Source of the DNA: Streblospio benedicti
Taxonomy: Eukaryota > Annelida > Polychaeta > Spionida > Spionidae
DNA: 64,000 nucleotides
Assembly (NCBI GenBank): GCA_019095985.1
Contig: CM032666.1
Coordinates: forward strand, 48,493,771 to 48,557,770
Direction of reading: 5' to 3'
This document shows, in pieces, positions 1 through 13,300 of this stretch. Position numbers and translations under genes: made by a program. Position 1 is the stretch's first letter. Each line of letters starts with the position of its first letter. The notes under the pieces are model-generated. The model saw nothing but the letters and a program-made list of their open reading frames with translations, was not told the DNA's origin and ran no database searches.

Positions 1-1272
1 AAGATATGATAATGGTGATCTACAAACTTTGTTTTTGACAATGCTCTATGTATAATGATTTTCCATTTTATTCCTATATCATTTTGAGTTGACAACTTAA
101 TTGTAAAAAATACTGTAATCTGCAATTATCTGTGGAAATCAAATATGAGAAGTCATTTCCGTTGTTATGATAGTTTGCCATATCTTTTTTCTATGAAAAG
201 TGTGTCAAAAGTAAAGGGCATTGTTGAAAAATTGCTCATGATGGAAAAAGACAGTTTATGTTTGAAATAAGGATAAATCATCTCTACCCTTATGACAATA
301 TACTCCAGCTCATTTACACATCTGTTTACACAGAACGTTATTATTAAATTTCTGCCATACTACATGTAAGTACAGATAAGTCACTGTAAAGATCATCATC
401 ACCATATCATTTTGTCTTACATCCGTTGTTACAATTTAGAGGTGAGACCAACATTTTGACATTTAGCCCATTTCAATCAATCAGTTTATTGTAATTGTAA
501 ATGAACAGAAGAGATATGCATGGTAAATACACAATATACAATATACGAAGCACACGACATATTCATTGCCAGGTATTTGATGACAATGTGTAAAAGCCTA
601 TGGTTAGGTGCAATTTTGGTCTTTGTTTAAGGAGTGGGCTTTTAAGAATACGAATTGTCATGTCATTTTTATGATTGACCATTAAGTCATTTCAATCATG
701 GAACCAGGTTCCGGTGGCAGAGTGGACTAGTGAGTTAGCCTGAACTGCTCGGAAATTTGGTACCGTATGGTCGTGGGTTCGCATCCCACCAGAGACTATA
801 AAAATGTGATATAGTCCTAACCTGACTTGGAGTTATTAGTCTAATAATGACTTAATTACAAACCATACATGTTTACTGTTGAACAGTGACATGTTATGTA
901 TGTATATATCATGCATGTTAGATAAAATTAAAATAAAATATATATCATTTTAGTGGCATACAAATTTGTTTCATGATATGAAGCATTCTTCAGTGTTTTA
1001 CATGTAAGTAATTAGTATGATAATTAAATGAATAAAATTATCGTTTCTGTACAATGTATTTGTCTTCATAAAAATGCATTTTTGCTTTGACAGAAAAGTA
1101 AAAAGAATGATTTCATTGAACTCATCACACAAAAATCCTGACAATCAAACATAATGCAAACTTCTATATAAAATGTATACATCAGGACACTCCTTAAACA
1201 CTTAAGCAGCTATTATTGGTATTTTCAAATGTATCATTGTACAATATATTACAAAATAATTACATTACCCAC
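1..1272 (-). other. sif intron downstream of exon 27
   Basis: Non-coding, AT-rich sequence following the donor of the last exon in the window. The next sif exon, expected to start the DH domain, lies beyond the left edge. Apart from a tRNA-like SINE head near 707 I see no coding signal here. Confidence 0.7.
707..950 (+). repeat. tRNA-derived SINE (Leu/Ser-like head)
   Basis: The block has a pol III box A-like sequence (TGGCAGAGTGG, about 714-724) and a box B-like sequence (GGTTCGCATCC, about 776-786). The long spacing suggests a tRNA with a long variable arm. The acceptor stem does not pair, and an AT-rich body follows, so this is a SINE or tRNA relic rather than a working tRNA gene. The right boundary is approximate. 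Confidence 0.55.
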
Positions 1273-1385
1273 CTTAAGTAAATGGTCGATTTGTGATGCA
1301 GACAACTCGGAAATGTCCCGTGGCAGCCGTGGACTCCTCATATCATGTACCTCAGAGTCACTCAAATCCGAACCAGCTGATTGCA
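1273..1385 (-). CDS. sif exon 27 (linker before the DH domain)
   Basis: 113 nt, entering in phase 1 and ending in phase 0, with acceptor TTTTAG and donor GTGGGT. It encodes 37 full codons plus a split Val: an acidic, Ser-rich stretch ([19 protein letters not shown]) ending in ASQIDHLLK. In this family the segment between PDZ and DH is disordered, and the helix at its end leads into the DH domain. Confidence 0.85.
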
Positions 1386-4300
1386 CTAAAAGGCATTTAT
1401 AATTCGATTTAAAATTACAGTTTATAAAATAATGTTTCAATAAAGATAAATGTATCTCTTGTACCAAATATTATCAAAATGAGCGTCAGTCGCAAGTTCT
1501 TTGTTACAATTATATATAATGGAGATGCAGAATTATGCAGTTTTTAAAGCCCTGAAAGCCCTGGAATCAAATATCATTCCCGTGTTGATAAACATATACA
1601 TCACAGACAGACCACTGGATTTCAAGTGGCAACATCTGGCTGGTAGCAAGGTAGAAAATTATGCAAAGTGTGATAATGTTATGGTCAATATGAATAACTT
1701 TGTGTATCAAATGGAACCATATATCAAACATACCGGTACATGTACAGTACTGATCGCGTAAGAATGACCCCACATTCCTTTCGCCTTTTTTCTTCTCTTT
1801 CTTTCTCTTACTTTCTCTTACTTTCCCATTCTTACTTATACTTTCTAATACTTTTGCCAAAATTCGCATATTACGTTTTTTAGTGAATTACAATTCAGAA
1901 ACATTTCTCTTTCTCCGAATTACCATTCCGAAAAAATTTCTCAAGCCACGTAATAAAGTGAAAACAGTAGAAAAATAATTAAGTGACGACGCCATCATCA
2001 TGGGCAATAGTGGGAGTATCGTACGTTTTTGGCGACGTTCTGCATTTATATGTTGAAATTAATCCTACCTTTGCTGTAAAATTAAAGTCCATTGTGCGTT
2101 CAAACTTATCATTGCATTATTTTAGATGTTTTGATACTATAAAAGAACATATTTGAACTCAGCACTTACATGTACTTACGAGAATGACTACCCACCTTCC
2201 ATACTTTGATGTGTGAAATCTTTCTGTTTTGGCCATAAAATTGTACAATAAATGATGTGTGTTCTCTCTAATTTCAGATTATGCATTAGTTATGATTTTT
2301 ATTGATTATTTTATTACATGTATAGTCCCACCCATCACAAATTGCCACAAGTGAACTCGAAGTATCTTTTATAAATGAGCCACGGTGGCGAAGATTTCTG
2401 AACAAATTCTGTTTCAAACGAATTCTTCTAAAAATGCCGAAAAATTACAGAAAAAATGTATGACAGACATGAGTGAGCAGAGAACTTTTACGAAAATAAT
2501 TATATTCTGAGAAGCCACCAAATATTTCAGTAAGAATACGTTTTATTTTCTATTACTTTCTGTTACTTTCTGTTACTTTCTCATACTTCCTCATGCAGTC
2601 ATACTCTCTCCAATTCGTTTTGAGTTAAAAAAAATCGGGCGAAAAAAGGGGTTCTTCTTACTCGATCAGTACTGTAAGTTCTACACTAATTCTCAATTAG
2701 TTTAGAGCAAATATGTAAATAAGCTGATACATGTTGAGTTATATTAAATGTCTTTAATATTATCTCACCCCAATTAGGTGCTGGAACAATGAGGTCTCCG
2801 ATCACCTTGTCAGAAATCCTGTTCTGACTGGGTGGGGGCGGGCACATCATGTTTTCTGCAAAGGTAAATGTTTCAATATTAAATACGATTGACCATCTTT
2901 GAAGACAAAACATTTACTTTGCAGATTGGATTGAAGAGAATCAATTATTATATGAGATCAACATTTGCAAAATTGACAATTATTAAAAGTATTTAAAAGA
3001 AATGAAATTATAAATAGAAAGAGTGTCCAATTTATGGCTCTTTCCAAGGTCATTTTCAGATTGCTTATTTTTCAGTCATTAAAAGAAGGGGGGAAAGGGT
3101 CTGCTAGGAGTCATGCTTAGAGAGAGCTTAATGCTCTGTGGTTGTGAGAGCTGGACCCTATATGAGTCACAAGAAAGGTCGTTGAATGGCACTTTAATAC
3201 ACCAGGATGCTGCACAAGACCCTGAATGTGCACTGGCGAAGTCAAACTTCATATTCCCATCTGTATGGCAAGCTCTCAGCAGTCAGTAATAAAATCGTCT
3301 GCTGGAGACTGCAGCATCCTGGATGTTTTTAATCTTCCCATCATCTTGAACTCAGCACAGAGTGGAGTGACTGTTTGGGATGCAAAGCATGGCAATAGGA
3401 AACAAGGCACTTGCCACAGACAACCTACATTGACATGCAAAATGGACATATATGCATCGGAGCTTCCAACTTGAGACAGCTGGCTTCACTGATAGACAAC
3501 AGGGAAAGCTGGATGATCTGTGTTGTTAATTGAATTGACGAAGATGTCAAAATGCCATTGAAACTTTACTCATGGATTTCACACTGATACCAAAAGGTAT
3601 GATTTATTTGTCTCAATAACAGATATTAAATGGTTACCAATATAGATGTCAGCGTGCTCCATCAATGCTGTGGTTGATGTGGGCCTCTCGGTGCGACATG
3701 AGCGCACAGTGAGCGTCATGGAGTCACTCTCCGCCAGCAGATTCTCCACGTACACCATGTCAAGCTCAGCAATCACTTTACTATTAATTACCAAAATTTC
3801 ATCGCCCACCAATAAACCTAAACAAAAATGGGCAAAACTAACAATTTTATGTTCATATTTATCAAGAGAATATTCTTAATTCTAAATATTCAAGCACTTT
3901 CTCTTGGTGATATATATGTTGTAACATACAAGTATAGGTAGGTATAGCAAAGCTTGAAATAGTACAGTAGCTATTTAATAGAGCAAGCATACCAGAACAT
4001 ATTGAAGTTAAGTGATAATAACACTTGCTTAATAGGCTCTAACAAGCTTTCACCAAAAATAATTAGTCATTGAAGGAGGCCTACCCTTCCTCTGAGCAAG
4101 TCCTCCCTTGCTGAGCTCACTGATAAACACACAGAGCTCATCTTCTTGCTCTGTATCCTCAGCCAGCTCAGCTTCTACAGCCATCCCAAAGTCTTTGTCT
4201 TTCTCCTCTCGTGTTAACTCTATTTGAAATAGGATTTTAGCACAAACTTCTATTACTTCATATTCCTGAAAGCAAATTTTGGTACTAATTATACATGCAT

Positions 4301-7300
4301 GCATGGCATAGAAATAATTAAATTTACTGGATAAGTTATTAATACAGCTTGATGTATTAAGATTGCAGAATGATATTTCCATGACTCAAAAGAAAAGCTA
4401 CTTACCTCACTCTGTATTAAGGAAGACTTATCAGGATATTTGTAATCATCTGATGAAGGATATTTCAATCTAATGAAGTGATCGTTTGGATTTAACTGTC
4501 GTTTATTGCATGACAGCTCCAAAACTTCAGCAACTGTCATCTTCTCGGATATAGCAACTACTGAACTCTAAAATTATGAAACACAAAACTAATTATAATA
4601 TTATCATAATACAAAGTAATATAAAATAATATATAATAATATAAAATATAATATAATACAATTCACGCAACTTTGATGATTTACAAAACTCCTATAAATT
4701 AATGGAAACATAAAACTGCAAATTATGAGTTAGAATGAGGGCTAACAAAAAATTATTTTAGTTTACTTCATTAAATAAATACACTTTTTAGATACTTCAT
4801 GTGGGCATAGAAACTGCAAAAATAATATGAAATGAATTAAATAAAATTGACACGATTACAAACCTGGCAGTTAGGAAGCAGCACCCGCACTTGGTGGTCC
4901 CCACTCTGAATGCTCTCTGCGGATACCTGACCATCAGCCTCATCGTGGTTGCCCAAGTCCACCACCACATGCTCTTTGATGTCAGGGTTTTTGTAGGTTA
5001 TAGGGACATCACTGAAAGAGAATGGAGCCAAACACAAAATCACATAAGGCTTAACATGTTTGTTTAGTTCATGGGTCCCAACATCATTAGATGGAGGGTG
5101 GTACTGTATTATATATTTTACTGGTATATTTACTATACAAACACTATACCCACAACCCCCATCTAAAAATGCTGGGGCCCATGGTTTAGCTCACCTTGAT
5201 ATACATGTAGGTACTAAACTATGAAAAAATTGCCACAGGTGCTCAAACACACTTTCACCTCTTTAAATTAAATAATGATCATGTTAGACTGGCATATATT
5301 GGTTCAGAAATTATTCAATACACTACACCAGTATTACTAAAGCACTTTGTAAGTATAAAATATACATAAGGTGAATGAAGAGAGACTTTCATCTGAATTA
5401 TAAAAGAAATAATTTAAGAAATAACTTCATTTCGTGTGTATCATATCTACCTGGATTGTGGAGAGAACGGTTTTGGTGATTTAGGTCTCGCTTTCTGTTG
5501 ACCATCTGCCTTAAATGTGGACAACAAACCCCCTCTTTTCTTATTACGACCTATTTCGTAAAACATATGATTAAATATACAACACTTGATGCATGCAATA
5601 ATACACTTCCATATACTGTTGCATTTCAAAAAACCAAATATTCAGTGTACTGCCAATACAAATATTATTTGACGAAGTGGGTTAAAACTTTGCAATCAAC
5701 CTGTTGTGTTGTAGACAGTCGTGCTTGTCAGTGGCGTTCTCGAGCAGACTAATGCATGGAATGAAGTTACTGTAAAAACACCAACTCTGCCTAAAACGTG
5801 CTTTGTTGTCTTAGAAGCACAACCCAGAAGTGTCTAAAAATAAATATTATATTTTGTCAAATATATGAGTTAATTAATTTATTTGTGAGTTTCATTATAA
5901 CAAATATAAAATGTTATGAGCTACTGATCTCAATAAGATTCCAAGATTAATTTATTTGACAAGATTTTATACTTAAAATAACTGTATTCCTCCTCAATAC
6001 TGGCCTTAACATTTTTGGTATTCAAACAAACCCTTTCAGCTTTGGATCTCATGGGTGTGCATTCGAATATGAGGTCTAACCGGTATCAAAGCTACAAGTG
6101 TATTTGTCAAAATAATACCTTTGGATTGGGTAATTCTGATCCTTGCAATGATGCCATATAGCATCTCAACCGGTATTGTTCAATATACAACTTTTCCAAG
6201 TTTTCATCCCAAGATGAAATTTGTTTCTCTATGGCTGTTTTACTCCTTGGATCTGTGCATACTGTTATTTGAAGGTTTGCCATTTTCTTCATTTTGATGT
6301 CCTGTTAATGATAAAAAAATATTAACTTTATACATGAAACCAATTCTAACATCAAAGTGCAAAGGTGATGTTATTTTGGTCATAATAAAAACTAGGGGAT
6401 TAATGTCAAAAGTTTCTATAGATACTACATGTACATAATCTCATTGTAATTTTCAGATTTTGGTGCATTATATACTGTATGATAAGTCCCAACATTTACG
6501 TACGAATATTGAGCCAGTTTATTACACTTTTAAAACTATTATGAAATAAGAAAGGAAGAGTATAATAATAATAAAAGTCATATATGAAAAGACTTCATTT
6601 CTATACAAATTGCAATGGAACTTACCAGATCTATACTATTTTCAAGTTTAGAAATCTCGCTCCGTAACAGTTTAAGGGTGTTTTCCTTTCCATGTTGCCT
6701 TGCGAATGATGATGCACAAGCAGAGTGAATCCCTGTGATCCAATTTTCAAGCTCTATTTGGGATGGTGCCTAGTAGAGGTACAAGGTCAATGCATATATA
6801 ATTTACATCTATTTAAATACCATCAAATGTTTTCATGCACTATCCTGTTATCTATGCACGTTAAAATACACACCTGAAATAAGTAGCCATCCCCAAATGT
6901 TGTGCTGAGAGCAAAAATGAACTCGCGTTTGGGATGCTCTGGAACTGCCTGAGCAATGCCACCCTCAATCACTGAATACAAAGACAAATAATCTGGTAAC
7001 TACTTTTATTGCGTAATGTATAATAAAGAATTATCGACCTTGTCACTGCAGCATATAAGTATATGAAAATAAATCAAAAGCTAAAGGTTTTCGTAATCAC
7101 AGTCAAATATTTAGCGTTTCTTTGTGAAGAAATGTCTAAAAACAATATAAAATAAATTGGGACAGTACATATTTTCAATACTTTACTTACCCAGCATATG
7201 TCGTGGAACAGAATCTTCAGAAATTTGCTCATTATCTTCGATGGGGTAGAATAGAAGAACCGTGCCTTTCAAACAAACCCAATACTTTTTCCACTGTCTT

Positions 7301-10300
7301 TTTGATGCTAACTCAATCTTTCTCTTCTTATGTACTAGCCAGTTCTTTACAGTGAGCCACCTAAAATTATTACATTTCAATATCATAAAAAATATTATAA
7401 TACATGGAAGTTTGTGTACAGTAATGCTTGAAACTCAAAACTCACCCTGCTTTACGCACAGCAGCACTCTTGCTGGCAAAGTTTGCTTGTGACTCTGTGG
7501 GCATGGTGTGTATGGAGCTGCTGTCTGAAGTGCCAGCTTCACTCGAACTCTCACTCTCACTATCATCAGACAGCTAAAAATACATGAGATTTTATGCAAT
7601 TAGTGACTTTAACTTTTTAACTAATCTGGATTTAGTGTTTGATTTAGTGCCATATGTAGGCTAATCTTAGTATATCTATTATTGGTGTGCATTTCTTCAC
7701 ATAATGACAAAAATGAAAAATGTTGCACAATTAAACGTAGGCAACATTTTGGTTTGTCTTCAATTTGCAATTTAAAGAAACGAAAATATGATAGACAATA
7801 TAAAAGAAGAATACCTCTGTAGTTTCTGAGCCAGATCCAGTACAGAAGGAGTGCCGAAACGGATCACTATGTCTGCTGCTGCCCCCACTGCTGCCACCAG
7901 ACGAACGGGATTTTATCGCTGACACTCCCAGACCTGAAAACCAAAAATGCAACAGTGTAAATGCTTGAATGACGTTTTCAGCTTACTTTCCTAGATAAAA
8001 ATGATATAGCTTTGTTTGCACTTGTATCGAATAAACACAATTTTCACCACACCCACAAACTGCTGTATGGAAAAAGACCACCAAAGATTTGTTAGTAAAC
8101 TAAGAAGCTGATTTTATCTTTAACCAGTCATCTCCAAGAACAGAATTTCTCAAAGTTGCTGTCACTATGAGTCTTCAGAGTGCTGAAAACTTGCATGTTT
8201 GGTTGATATCACAGACAGACTACAATGTGGGTATTCTGTAAGAATACTAATGGTTCTATTTTGAATTTTGAATACTAGAAAAATTAGATGAAACTGAGCG
8301 CGGACATACAAAACATATTTACTAAGTATGCTCTAATATTACACTATCCACAATTAGAACTAATTCAAAGTACTAACAATTTTAGATTCTAACAATTTAT
8401 CCACACCTAACCTGTAGAGCATCTACAGTCAAGAACGTGCATTCTGCTAATCCTTGTATAGCAAATTAGTCATAGACTAAACTGAGTCCGCCCCAGAGCA
8501 GAGCAACCATGGATTTTTTTTATGTCTAAAAATGATGCATCATTTCTTTTCATTTGGTTGGTGTGTGTCCTTGAACATACATGTAGCATACACATTTGTC
8601 CTTTGTATATCGAAGAAATATCACAGGGCTGTAAATAATTGCACCAATGAAAATCTACGAATATTGTTATACAGTCTGACCAATTTAAGAACAGACTATA
8701 GAAAAATTTCCGTGATACATGTATGTGAAATTTTGAGCTATTAGAGGAGTTTAATTCCATGTAAAGTATTTAAATAAATCAAGTTAATGAGTGTCTAATA
8801 TACTGGTCCTACTCATAATAGTATGAAAAATAATATTAAATTTTTATTACAATTTTCAACAAAATATTCCTCTACAATAAATTTTAACTTCAACAACATT
8901 TGCTCTGAACACTTTCAGTGAAGGCTTATTAATAAAAATAATGGTGTTCAGAGTTCTGCATTGTATATTTAAGAAATTAAGACAAAAAATCTTGTTTTTA
9001 AAAAGCAAATAAAAATAATGAATTGGGGACACACAGTGCTATGAATCAATTGTGGTAAGAACTTTAAAGAGCTGGAGGTACACCATACATGTAGGCTGTG
9101 TGTCTGTGTAACAATGGGCATGACAGACAACATAATATATATAAGGGATCTGGAGAAAGAACCTACATGAAGCCAGCAGACAGTCCAACACCGCGATGAC
9201 AAGTTTTACAGCTCTTAAAGCTTCTATTTGATTACATGACTTCAGCAATTATATATGTCTGTAATGGTAGAAATTAGTCTGCATCAGCTAGATGCTTTTA
9301 ACACCCCAAAGCTTAACAGCTAGAAATGGATATAAGCCAATGGAGCACAAGTCAAACATAGGTTTAGTTTCATATCATTATTCAGTAGAAAAATAGTGTT
9401 TACACAAACATTACAGCTGATTTTCCCATTACATACCAATTTCAAAAACATCATCTTCCATGCTGAAGATTCCTCAAGCAGAAGGCCTAGACAAATAGCG
9501 GCATTCAATCTATTAATGCGTAATTCTATTATATAATTTTAAGAAGTGTGTATCCACAATATGAGACTTTTAAACATAAAATGTATAATACACTATGTAT
9601 TTAATCAACTCAAACGATTGCTGAAACAAAATTCTAACAAGCTTGCATGCTCTGAATTGAAGAAAAAAAAATGAATTCCCGTATTGCACTGCTGGATTGT
9701 TTGTATACATGTACATATGAGAGGAATTAATGCTTCATATAACATCTTTCCTATTTCAGTTTTGTATGTAATTGTGATTATCCAGAGATGTTATAATATC
9801 ATTTTTGCATGTCTGTTGCACAACTTCATTTCTCTCCTTGAATAATTCACTGACACATCTCAATGTTTATAGAGCATTTAGTTGTTATCCATTAAATCAA
9901 TTGCTTTACACGAGGAACTGAGCAGAAGTACTTATAAAGTCATTGATTTTCAAGGTGATGTTTAAAAATATGCTTATTCAAATAATGCGTGAGTAACATG
10001 GGTGTGGTGAATCACAAGTACGGTGTACATGTAACTCAAGACATGTTGTTATTCATTTCACTATAAAAACATCATATTCTTACTAAACTATTTTACTAAT
10101 TGTTTGTTCATGTACCTCTGAGAAGCAAACGAAAAGCATGCATCTGCCATTGCCACTTACATGTATTCTATCATACAGGTACATATAACATATCCAAAAA
10201 GAAATCATTCATAATAATTAACATCGATTTTTCGTTGCAAAATTGATCTAGGTGTAATAAAGCAGATGTTTCATTTACAGTTACACCTAAATAATGAGTC

Positions 10301-13300
10301 ACATATACCTGTAAGTATATCTTTATCTACTAATCTGTATAAGAAGTACATGTACGATACGTGTGATTTGACTTAACATTCTTTACTTTAAATTTATTTT
10401 AATGAATGCATGTTTAAAGGTTAATGTTTCTATTTATTTAATCCAAAATTTGAAACACATGGGGTATGATTTACTGATTTAAATTAAAACATATGATCGT
10501 TTCCCATCATATGATTTAGAGCCCCTGTAGTTATTATGGATACCATAATTGATCCTTTAGTATACCTACATGTTTTTTTATTGAACACAATTAGACCAAA
10601 CCTTTTCTATGATGGAATAGCAAATTATGCGTATATGCTGTCATGCAAACTGATAGAATTTTAAATAAAAAACAGGCAGCATTATGTGAAACTGCTCCAT
10701 TTTGGTCTATGTAAGAAAGCCTAAATGCTTGATATTAGAGAATAAAAATTACCAATATCAAATTAGAATAAAATAATAACATTAAAGAAGGAATCAGAAC
10801 AAATTTCACATAATGATTTTGCAACTATTATATTTGCCTCAGTATATCGGTGTCTCCTGTTCACACAGCTAGAACATAATGCAAACAGATAACTAATTCC
10901 ATCTTCAAACATATAGCTACTGTATCCCAGAGCATTAAAAGCGACTCGCTCATAAACAAAAAACACTATGTTTTGAGGCCTTGAGATACAATGCAGTTAA
11001 ATTTTGTTCTTGACAGCAAGCCCAGGCAGCAAGCCCATGCACGAGCTTGTCTTAAAACTGAAAGTGCATGCACCTCAAAGATCCCCATTATTGCTTGCTG
11101 ATTCCCCAACGCAATCAACTGCCTTAATAACTGTCATATAAGGTTAAGCTTTGACAGAACTTTTTTTTTTTATTCTGACCATATCTATATATGCTATTCA
11201 TAATATAAGTAGGTAGAGACAAGTAAATACAAATCAAAATATTTGAATCCTGTTTTATGATTCGAAGCTTCAGCTTGTAAAACAAACTATCTTAAATTTG
11301 ACATCTCTAGTACAGATTATTGGAGCTTGTAAAACAAACTATCTTAAATTTGACATCTCTAGTACAGATTATTGGAGCCCGTAAAATTAGAAAATACATA
11401 AAATATCCTAAAAATGATGAGTCAAAATGATGTTTTAGTATGTGTGATGGCTGTGCGTAGTACGCATTCCCGCCACGAGATTATGACTTTCTAAACTTGT
11501 AATTTTTTCCTCATTTAAAAATGTATTTGTTCTTGTATATCAGTATAGGCTTGTTATTAAAATGAGAAAGCATTTGTGTACTTTTGTGCCCCAGTAGATG
11601 GGAAGTTGGACTCGTGACTAGAAAGTTGTGGGTTCACTTCTCAGTTGCTTCTGTTGGGGGGTGTTGAGCAAACTCATCCCTAAATAGTTGCACAGTGCTC
11701 TTTGACACGAACATGTTAATTAGGTACAGATCCTTGTGTTGAAAGAGTGTGTGAGTGATAAGCATTGTGCACTGAAGGGGCTGCAGATGCTAGTATGAGA
11801 GAAATGATTAATTGATCGACAAGTAATTCCTGTGTGGTGTAAGATGTAAAGTCGTGAGAACAAGACTTGAAAGACAAGGGTGCACTCATATTGTCTTCAT
11901 GTAACTAACTGCCAAATATTTTAGGTATATTTAATGGATTTTTCATGATCTTTTCATATAATGAACGATCAACAATAATGACAAATGATGGTCTATATGT
12001 AACTAATACCGATATACTAATTATTTACATTTTTATTACCTGGTGGCAACGTTGATGATTTGCTGGATCTGCCAGAGCCTCGTGATCTTCCACTATCTCC
12101 CGACTTAACAGATCCAGTAGTCTCTGTTGCACTCATTGAAATCCCACTATCAGGATAGCTATGTGACTGAGTAGACCTATATTGAACACCATGATCCGAT
12201 GCTGGCTGGTCCAATGGAATCCTTTGAGGCTTAATAGGAGGTTTTCCTGTCGGGTTCTGTTGAACATTCTGGGTAAGTCTATTATTTTTTGCTGAGCTAT
12301 CTACAGCATTATTATTATTGTTTGGATGATTTCCACCACCATTCCCACCCCCAAAGTCTGATTTTTGATCTTTTGAATTTCCATTATGATTGTTTGAACT
12401 CATATTTTGTATCCTTTCACTCTTATTTTGACCATTGCCACTTTGATTCTGAACAGTACCTATTAAATTTTCGTTCTGAGTTTGGGAGTGGAATGTTGCA
12501 CTCAAAGGCCTCCTGGGGACCTGCTGTTGAGAGTTTCCATTATTTGGAGGGTTTCCTACAGGGGAAGGCCCCTGTTTTAAAATCTGTCCTTGTGGAGTTT
12601 CTGATGATGGAGGTGAAGGTGAAAAGTCCATTCCATTGTCTCGTATCCCACTATCCCGATTGGCATTTCGGTTTACATTTCTTGTTTCTGAACTTGATCG
12701 TCTTACTCTCACTGGAGATTCAGGCATGGAACGCTGCCGAATAAGTCGATTTCCATTGTTATTCCTTCCCTCCAAGTTACTGTCAAATTCGAACAATTTT
12801 GCTGTATCTGTTTCTGCACCATTAGGAGATTGAGTACCATCTGGTAAATTTCGTAGCAGACGTCTTAATGTGTTGCTATCAAATGCCTGAAGAAAAAAAC
12901 CACAGATATCATCCAAGCACACAAAATGTGGGTATATATTTCATGCCATTCTTAATCCAGTTTTGCTTAAACACATCATTAACATTATTAACATTAAAAA
13001 ACTATTCTGAAACATTCTACAGAAAAAATTATGTATTGATCACTACATGATAACTTATAATGTAAAAGCCACATCGAAAAAAACTAATATGTTATTCAGC
13101 CAGCAAAGTTCAAAATGTTCACTTAAACTGGAGCTATCAGGTATCGTCCATTCAAAATAATAAGAGGTACTAATTGTATTGACTGGTCCATGTCACCTGT
13201 GTGAGCCCCTGTGGTGTGGGTGGCGTGGCACAGCCTGCGGAGTCTGGGGGTGGGGGCCAGTCCATGGAACCTGTGGAGCCCAGCCTCCTGACTGGCGGAG

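Larger units (their letters stand above)
7934..12039 (-). other. sif intron 13
   Basis: 4.1 kb of AT-rich intron between exons 14 and 13. It holds a candidate alternative first exon (9437-9461), a 52-bp tandem duplication (11272-11375) and a tRNA-derived SINE (about 11584-11900). No other exon-like segment was seen. Confidence 0.75.

Noticed and set aside
1501-1869. Overlapping open frames on both strands
   Set aside because: Chance frames across the left end of the MITE at 1745; no protein similarity.
12289-12744. 151-codon open frame on the plus strand
   Set aside because: It is the antisense shadow of sif exon 13. Its His/Tyr/Phe-rich sequence simply reflects the complement of the Asn/Ser-rich coding strand.
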